Source: a virus. From it: a stretch of 43,697 bases of DNA. Made by a program: the position numbers and the translations under genes. Positions 39,525 through 43,697 of this stretch are shown here, piece after piece. The first letter of the stretch is position 1; every line of letters begins with the position of its first letter. The notes below the pieces were generated by a model. It ran no database searches, was not told the origin of the DNA, and worked only from the letters and a program-made list of their open reading frames with translations. The DNA lies in the IMG/VR virus record IMGVR_UViG_3300032308_001717, positions 1-43,697 of that record. One strand, given 5' to 3'.

Positions 39525-40765
39525 ACGGCGATACCATCAAGGAATTCTTAGTCGGCCTCGGCTTCGGAGTTGATGATGCGTCGCTCGCAAAATTCAACAA
39601 GTCGATCCAGTCGGCGTCCCTTCGAGTCACGGCCCTCTATGCCTCCGTGAAGGTGCTCGCTGCGGGCATTTTCTGGTCTATCTCTAAAATATCTGAAGGT
39701 TTCGAGCAGATGGGCTACGAGTACCGGATCATCGCGCCGGCCATAAATAAAACTCTGGTGCTAAGGCAGGAACTGCTGAAAGCCTACCGAGCGGCTGGAG
39801 TCGACATCACAAAGGTGATCCAGCAGTCGGTGAAATTTAACATGTCCCTAGCCAAAACCCAGTTTGCCTTCAAGGCCCTGGCCGGGTCACTGGCGTCTAA
39901 ATTCTTCCCGATGCTTACGAAGCAAATGGACGTGTTTCGAAAAAATATCTACGCCAACATGCCTGTTATTTTGGCAGCTCTCGAAAAATTCGTGAACTTT
40001 ATTTTCAAAGCTTTTGAGGTCACTACCATCCTAGGGACCCGTGTATGGTCGATCCTCTCGCGGATCTACGACTTCTTTGTTACCCTACACAAGGCCACGG
40101 ATGGCTGGTCTACAATCCTCATGGGTGTGATCGCAGCATGGAAGCTGCTCAATCTATCGTTCCTCGCCACCCCACTGGGGATGCTCCTGACGGGCCTGCT
40201 TGCGATCCTCGCACTCTGGGATGATTTTCAGGTATGGCGCGAGGGCGGCAAGTCCCTATTCAATTGGTCATCGTTTATCCCGACGATCGATGCGGTAGCC
40301 CAGGTCATCCGCTCAGTGCGTGATGCCCTGGACGGAGTTTTCACTGTCATTTTTAACGTGTGGGGGATGCTCAAGGCGCTCATCGCGCTAGACTGGAGCG
40401 CATTCGGTGACCGTGCCGCAGATGCTTTCGGAGGTCTGGTCCAGATCGTCACCAAGCTCTGGGAGACCCTGAAAAACCTGTTTGGCACTGCTGGCGCTCT
40501 AGGCGAGTGGGCTATGCAGCTATTCGGTGGGGCTGCCCCGCAGGCGACCAGTGAGCAGTGGAAGAACTGGGGCCAGGTCGGAGTCCAGCAGCCGCTCGGC
40601 ACTCAAGCGGCCGCAGGTGCCCAGACAAATCAAAACGTAACGCAGCAGACCGAGATCAATGTGATGGGATCGGCAGACGCTCAGGCGACGAGCAAAGCCG
40701 TAGCCTCGCAGCAGAGTCGAGTTAATTTCGACATGGTCAGAAACCTAAAAGGGGCGACTAGGTAA
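39521..40765 (+). CDS. Tape measure protein (short)
   Basis: 414 residues from a GTG overlapping the chaperone stop. It has hydrophobic helices near the middle (about 205-240) and long helices elsewhere, plus a Gln/Ala-rich C-terminus. Its place after the frameshifted chaperones defines it. At about 0.15 nm per residue it predicts a tail around 60 nm, short for a myovirus. No lytic domain seen. Confidence 0.82.
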   Translation: MNGDTIKEFLVGLGFGVDDASLAKFNKSIQSASLRVTALYASVKVLAAGIFWSISKISEGFEQMGYEYRIIAPAINKTLVLRQELLKAYRAAGVDITKVIQQSVKFNMSLAKTQFAFKALAGSLASKFFPMLTKQMDVFRKNIYANMPVILAALEKFVNFIFKAFEVTTILGTRVWSILSRIYDFFVTLHKATDGWSTILMGVIAAWKLLNLSFLATPLGMLLTGLLAILALWDDFQVWREGGKSLFNWSSFIPTIDAVAQVIRSVRDALDGVFTVIFNVWGMLKALIALDWSAFGDRAADAFGGLVQIVTKLWETLKNLFGTAGALGEWAMQLFGGAAPQATSEQWKNWGQVGVQQPLGTQAAAGAQTNQNVTQQTEINVMGSADAQATSKAVASQQSRVNFDMVRNLKGATR

Positions 40766-41289
40766 TGAGCTTTTTAAGCGTACCCATTTCCCTTTTCGCC
40801 GTCCGCCCCACTCGTAAGATTGGAGAGATCTCTGCGAATGTGGTCGTTGATGAGAACACAAACGACACGCTGACCATCACAAAGCAGCCGGTCCAGCAGG
40901 GTGCGTCGATCACCGATCACGCATACAAAGAGCCCACGGTGTTCTCGACGACGATCTACTTCAAGGACAACCCGGCCAAGTCGCTCTCGAAAATATACCG
41001 CGAGCTCCTCGATCTCCAGGAGTCCAGGGTACCTTTTACTATCATCACTCCGAAACGGATCTACAACAACATGCTGATCTCATCGATCAGTCAGACCACG
41101 GACAAGTCGACAGAGAACTGCTTAAAAATTAATCTCTCGTGCCAGGAGATCCTGATCGTATCGGTGACCACTACCCAGGTGCCGCGGTCAAAGCAGCGCA
41201 ACCCAGGGACGACCGGCAAGACTGAAAATGTAGGCAAGAAATCTGCGCTTTCCGTCGCTGGCGATGCCGTCATAGGACTTTTCCGATGA
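40765..41289 (+). CDS. Tail hub-proximal protein
   Basis: 174 residues. ISANVVVDENTNDTLTITKQPVQQGASITDHAYKEPTVFSTTIYFKDN resembles phage baseplate proteins located after the tape measure (DUF6046/LysM-type neighbours). Start overlaps the TMP stop. A hub or tube-initiator role is inferred. Confidence 0.65.
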   Translation: MSFLSVPISLFAVRPTRKIGEISANVVVDENTNDTLTITKQPVQQGASITDHAYKEPTVFSTTIYFKDNPAKSLSKIYRELLDLQESRVPFTIITPKRIYNNMLISSISQTTDKSTENCLKINLSCQEILIVSVTTTQVPRSKQRNPGTTGKTENVGKKSALSVAGDAVIGLFR

Positions 41290-41612
41290 GTCAATTTAAA
41301 ATACCACTCAGCAATATCCCGCAGAGTTTTCAGATCGCCCTGGCTGGCAAAGAATACCTGTGCACATGTCGATACAACTCAGCTGTAGATGCTGGCTGGG
41401 CAGTTGATTTCGCAGATGCCGACAGTGGCCTCCCTATCGTCTTAAATATACCTCTTGTGACTGGAGTCGACCTACTCGACGGCCTCCAGTATCTCGGCTT
41501 TCAGGGTGTGCTATTTGTGTACACCGCTGGCGATCAGTTCGCCGTACCTACGCTTGAAAACCTAGGGCTGGAGTCGAACCTGTATTTCGAGACGGACGTG
41601 GTCGATGGCTGA
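41286..41612 (+). CDS. Baseplate-associated small protein (108 aa)
   Basis: 108 residues, beta-rich. IPLSNIPQSFQIALAGKEYLCTCRYNSAVDAGWAVDFADADSGLPIVLNIPLVTGVDLLDGL is typical of short baseplate plug proteins in this position (gp53-/Pfam 'phage baseplate plug'-like). Overlaps both neighbours. Confidence 0.7.
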   Translation: MSQFKIPLSNIPQSFQIALAGKEYLCTCRYNSAVDAGWAVDFADADSGLPIVLNIPLVTGVDLLDGLQYLGFQGVLFVYTAGDQFAVPTLENLGLESNLYFETDVVDG

Positions 41613-42537
41613 TGGGGCACAACAGTTTGGCCGAGCCTTTAGCCTGATAGTTTTCGGCACTGATCTAAACGGCCTCGATCTATCTGAGCTCCGCTGTAAA
41701 TTTGTAGTGAAGCGGTCGGACACGATGACGCCAAATATCGCCGACATCCGCGTCTACAATCTGGAGGAGAAGACGGCACTACGAATTCGCCAGGAGTTCA
41801 AGCGAGTGATCCTGCAGGCTGGGTATGAGGGCAACTACGGAGTCATATTCCAGGGCAACATCAAGCAGGTCATTATCGGTAGGGAGTCGGCCACCGATAC
41901 CTATATCGACATCGTCGCAGGCGACGGGGATCGTGCCTACAATTTCGCCATCCTGAATACGACCATCGCCGCCGGCAGTACCCAAGGGGATCAGGCTGCC
42001 GCGGCAATCGCTGCTATGACCGTCAAGGGTGTGGGATCTGGTCACATGGGAGAGATGCCAAAAGAGCAGCTCCCGCGCGCGAAGGTCATGTACGGAAACG
42101 CTCGCAACTATCTCCGCGATGTGGCTCAGACCTCAGACAAGACATGGTCGATCCAGGACGAGAAGGTCACGTTCGTTTCTAAAAAGTCCTATCTCCCGGG
42201 TGAGCGCGTGGTGCTGACATCAAAAACTGGGATGATCGGCACACCCCAGCAGACCAACGAGGGGGTCAATATCAAGGCCCTTTTAAATCCGACACTGAAA
42301 ATCGGCGGGCGCGTCGAGATCAACAACGCGTCGGTAGAGCGGTTAAAAATTAATTTATCGGTCCCAAACTCCGCGGCAAACATCCCGGCCCCGCTGACCG
42401 CTGATGGCGTGTACTATCTCCTGGTCATAGAGCATCAGGGAGACACCCGCGGCGTCGACTGGTACACCAGTATGCTCTGCCTGAATGTGGACGTTACCTC
42501 GAATCCGATCAACTCTGTCCAGACAAACTACGGGTGA
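41605..42537 (+). CDS. Baseplate hub protein
   Basis: 310 residues with hub features: KFVVKRSDTMTPNIADIRVYNLEEKTALRIRQEF at the start, a long beta-rich body, and a MIGTPQQTNEGVNIKALLNPTLKIGGRVEINNASV stretch. This matches gp27/gpD-like hubs of simple myophages. It overlaps the plug gene by 8 bp and is followed by the spike. Confidence 0.8.
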   Translation: MADGAQQFGRAFSLIVFGTDLNGLDLSELRCKFVVKRSDTMTPNIADIRVYNLEEKTALRIRQEFKRVILQAGYEGNYGVIFQGNIKQVIIGRESATDTYIDIVAGDGDRAYNFAILNTTIAAGSTQGDQAAAAIAAMTVKGVGSGHMGEMPKEQLPRAKVMYGNARNYLRDVAQTSDKTWSIQDEKVTFVSKKSYLPGERVVLTSKTGMIGTPQQTNEGVNIKALLNPTLKIGGRVEINNASVERLKINLSVPNSAANIPAPLTADGVYYLLVIEHQGDTRGVDWYTSMLCLNVDVTSNPINSVQTNYG

Positions 42538-42540
42538 CGA

Positions 42541-43269
42541 ATGGCTGATCGCGCACAGCTTTACAACGACGCAGAGGAAGCCTTTAGGCTCGCATTTGAG
42601 GGTAAGCAGTCAAGTATGTGGACTGCGCTCCCGGGAGTGATCACTGCAGTCAACCTGTCGGCGATGACGTGCACGGTACAGCCTACGATCCAGGGTGTGG
42701 TCGAGGATGAAAATGGAGTTAAAACGTACGTTAACCTACCGCTCCTAGGCGACGTCCCGATCTGCTTTCCAAAGGCCGGGGGGTTCGTCCTTACCCTGCC
42801 CATCGCCGTAGACGATGAGGTCCTCGTAGTTTTCAGCTCACGCTGTATCGATGCGTGGTGGCAGTCGGGAGGCATCCAGAAACCCATGGAGGCACGGATG
42901 CACGACCTGTCCGATGGGTTCTGCATCCCCGGGCCATGCTCTCGGCCAAACGTCATCACGAACATCAGCGCCACGGGGGCGCAGCTTCGAAACGAGGCCG
43001 GGACCACTTATGTGGAGATCGCCTCGGACGGAAAAATCAAAATGCTGTCGCCGACTGAGATTGCGCTGACTGGCCCTGTTAAGATTTTAGGCAACCTGGA
43101 CGTGACGGGCACGATGACGTTCACCGGAGCACTATCTATTACCGGAGCTTTGATCGTGAGTGGTACAGTGACGGCACTAGACTTTATCGCCGGAGCACTC
43201 GGATTTTCGACACATAAACACTCGGGTGTTACGACCGGACCCGGCACATCAGGAGGGCCAGTTCCATAA
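42541..43269 (+). CDS. Baseplate spike protein (Gp138 N-terminal family)
   Basis: 242 residues. The OB-like Gp138 N-terminal domain (MWTALPGVITAVNLSAMTCTVQPTIQGVVEDENGVKTYVNLPLLGDVPICFPKAGGFVLTLPI) leads to a repetitive beta-helical C-terminus (LDVTGTMTFTGALSITGALIVSGTVTALDF) and HKHSGVTTGPGTSGGPVP at the tip, typical of membrane-piercing spikes, with His residues that bind iron in relatives. Confidence 0.88.
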   Translation: MADRAQLYNDAEEAFRLAFEGKQSSMWTALPGVITAVNLSAMTCTVQPTIQGVVEDENGVKTYVNLPLLGDVPICFPKAGGFVLTLPIAVDDEVLVVFSSRCIDAWWQSGGIQKPMEARMHDLSDGFCIPGPCSRPNVITNISATGAQLRNEAGTTYVEIASDGKIKMLSPTEIALTGPVKILGNLDVTGTMTFTGALSITGALIVSGTVTALDFIAGALGFSTHKHSGVTTGPGTSGGPVP

Positions 43270-43634
43270 TGCGCTACAGAAAACTAACAGCAGATGGGGA
43301 TTACTCGTTCGGTGCCGGCCAGCTCGATTTCTGGCGAGATGTACCCGAGGCAGTCGGACAGGCCGTCCAGACCAGACTTTTGCTCTGGACCGGAGAATGG
43401 TTTCTGGACACCGACGAGGGTACGCCGTTTATGATCGGGATACTGGGTAAGCATAGCAAGGAGATGGCCGACGCCACGATCCAGGACCGCATCAATGGCA
43501 CGCAGGGCATGGTGGACATTTCCGACTACACCTCAGTGATAAACGGGGAGACTCGGCAGATGCAGGTGGACGTGAGCATAAATACCATCTATGGACCCAC
43601 AGCAGTGGATGTCGCAAACTACAATAACTACTAG
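43269..43634 (+). CDS. Baseplate wedge protein (gp25-like)
   Basis: 121 residues. GDYSFGAGQLDFWRDVPEAVGQAVQTRLLLWTGEWFLDTDEGTPF matches short wedge proteins (W/gp25-like) that precede J. It starts in the spike stop and leads into J across the circular junction. Confidence 0.82.
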   Translation: MRYRKLTADGDYSFGAGQLDFWRDVPEAVGQAVQTRLLLWTGEWFLDTDEGTPFMIGILGKHSKEMADATIQDRINGTQGMVDISDYTSVINGETRQMQVDVSINTIYGPTAVDVANYNNY

Positions 43635-43697
43635 GGGCCTGTGATGAATTTGTCAGAGCTAGTTTACATCGACGACACCGGATACTATTTTGCTGAC
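43575..43697. repeat. Terminal direct repeat, right copy
   Basis: Identical to 1-123. Includes the end of the wedge gene (to 43634) and the first 18 codons of the J-like gene from 43644, which is truncated here by the window end. It marks where a circular map was cut. Confidence 0.95.
43644..43697 (+). CDS. 5' end of J-like gene (duplicate of 70-123)
   Basis: Partial frame of 18 codons identical to the start of the J-like baseplate gene at the left end. The complete copy is 70-1257. Confidence 0.9.
   Translation, partial: MNLSELVYIDDTGYYFAD

Noticed and set aside
1-43697. CRISPR array, insertion sequence, reverse transcriptase or diversity-generating element
   Set aside because: No regularly spaced repeats, transposase signature or RT motif were seen; the only longer repeats are the terminal overlap and the fibre duplication.

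Overview
The window is a complete, circularly assembled genome of a tailed bacteriophage with a contractile tail (myovirus morphology). The first and last 123 bases are identical, so the unique length is about 43,574 bp. A sheath protein, a short tape measure, a Gp138-like spike and a J-like baseplate protein define the tail. The host is Gram-negative: there is a two-component spanin pair, two lipoproteins with lipoboxes and several Sec signal peptides. The host cannot be named from the sequence. The head and tail gene order (DUF1073 portal, gpF-like protein, DUF2213, cement protein, DUF2184 capsid, DUF4054, DUF3383 sheath, DUF3277 tube) resembles the Aaphi23/AP22-type group of myophages; this comparison is from memory.

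Layout: 1-3346 baseplate periphery and a glycine-rich fibre; 3433-6373 lysis cassette (membrane proteins, nested spanins, three-part endolysin); 6354-7689 leftward accessory island (coiled-coil peptide, lipoprotein, HNH nuclease, zinc ribbon); 7690-7817 divergent control region with two matching dyads; 7818-9429 a ParB-like protein and a Mom-like DNA-modification enzyme, with a tRNA-Gly(UCC)-like element inside the 3' end of the latter; 9394-10190 leftward regulatory operon led by an XRE-type repressor; 10191-10931 a 740-bp gene-free stretch dense in RNA hairpins, including a pseudoknot, ending in a third copy of the dyad operator at a putative rightward promoter; 10932-13297 recombination genes (RecE-like exonuclease, RecT); 13336-17888 a tightly overlapping run of tiny zinc-finger and membrane proteins plus a papain-like protein and a GT9 glycosyltransferase; 17945-22064 a second adhesin module; 22067-26587 RusA, a CsrA-like protein, a terminase-small-like protein, a Fis-type regulator, a D12 adenine methylase, an HNH nuclease and a PAPS-reductase-like protein; 26588-43634 packaging, head and tail genes.

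How it fits together: the XRE protein is the obvious candidate to bind the CTCA-N4-CGAG dyads. These flank both the ParB/mom promoter region and the recombination operon, so they look like a coordinated early switch. No integrase or partition/replication pair was recognised, so temperate life is not established. Several genes point to DNA modification (Mom-like, D12 methylase, PAPS-reductase-like).

The most exciting feature is the 77-nt tRNA-Gly-like element embedded in the mom-like gene. It carries the full set of glycine identity elements but lacks the G18-G19 needed for a normal elbow. Together with the known N6-acetamido (glycinamide-like) adenine made by Mu Mom, this suggests a phage-encoded, non-translational glycyl-tRNA that feeds DNA modification. 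Other strong signals are a textbook -1 ribosomal frameshift site in the tail chaperone gene, the structured noncoding region, a phage CsrA homologue, and signal peptides on two proteins encoded among the virion genes.
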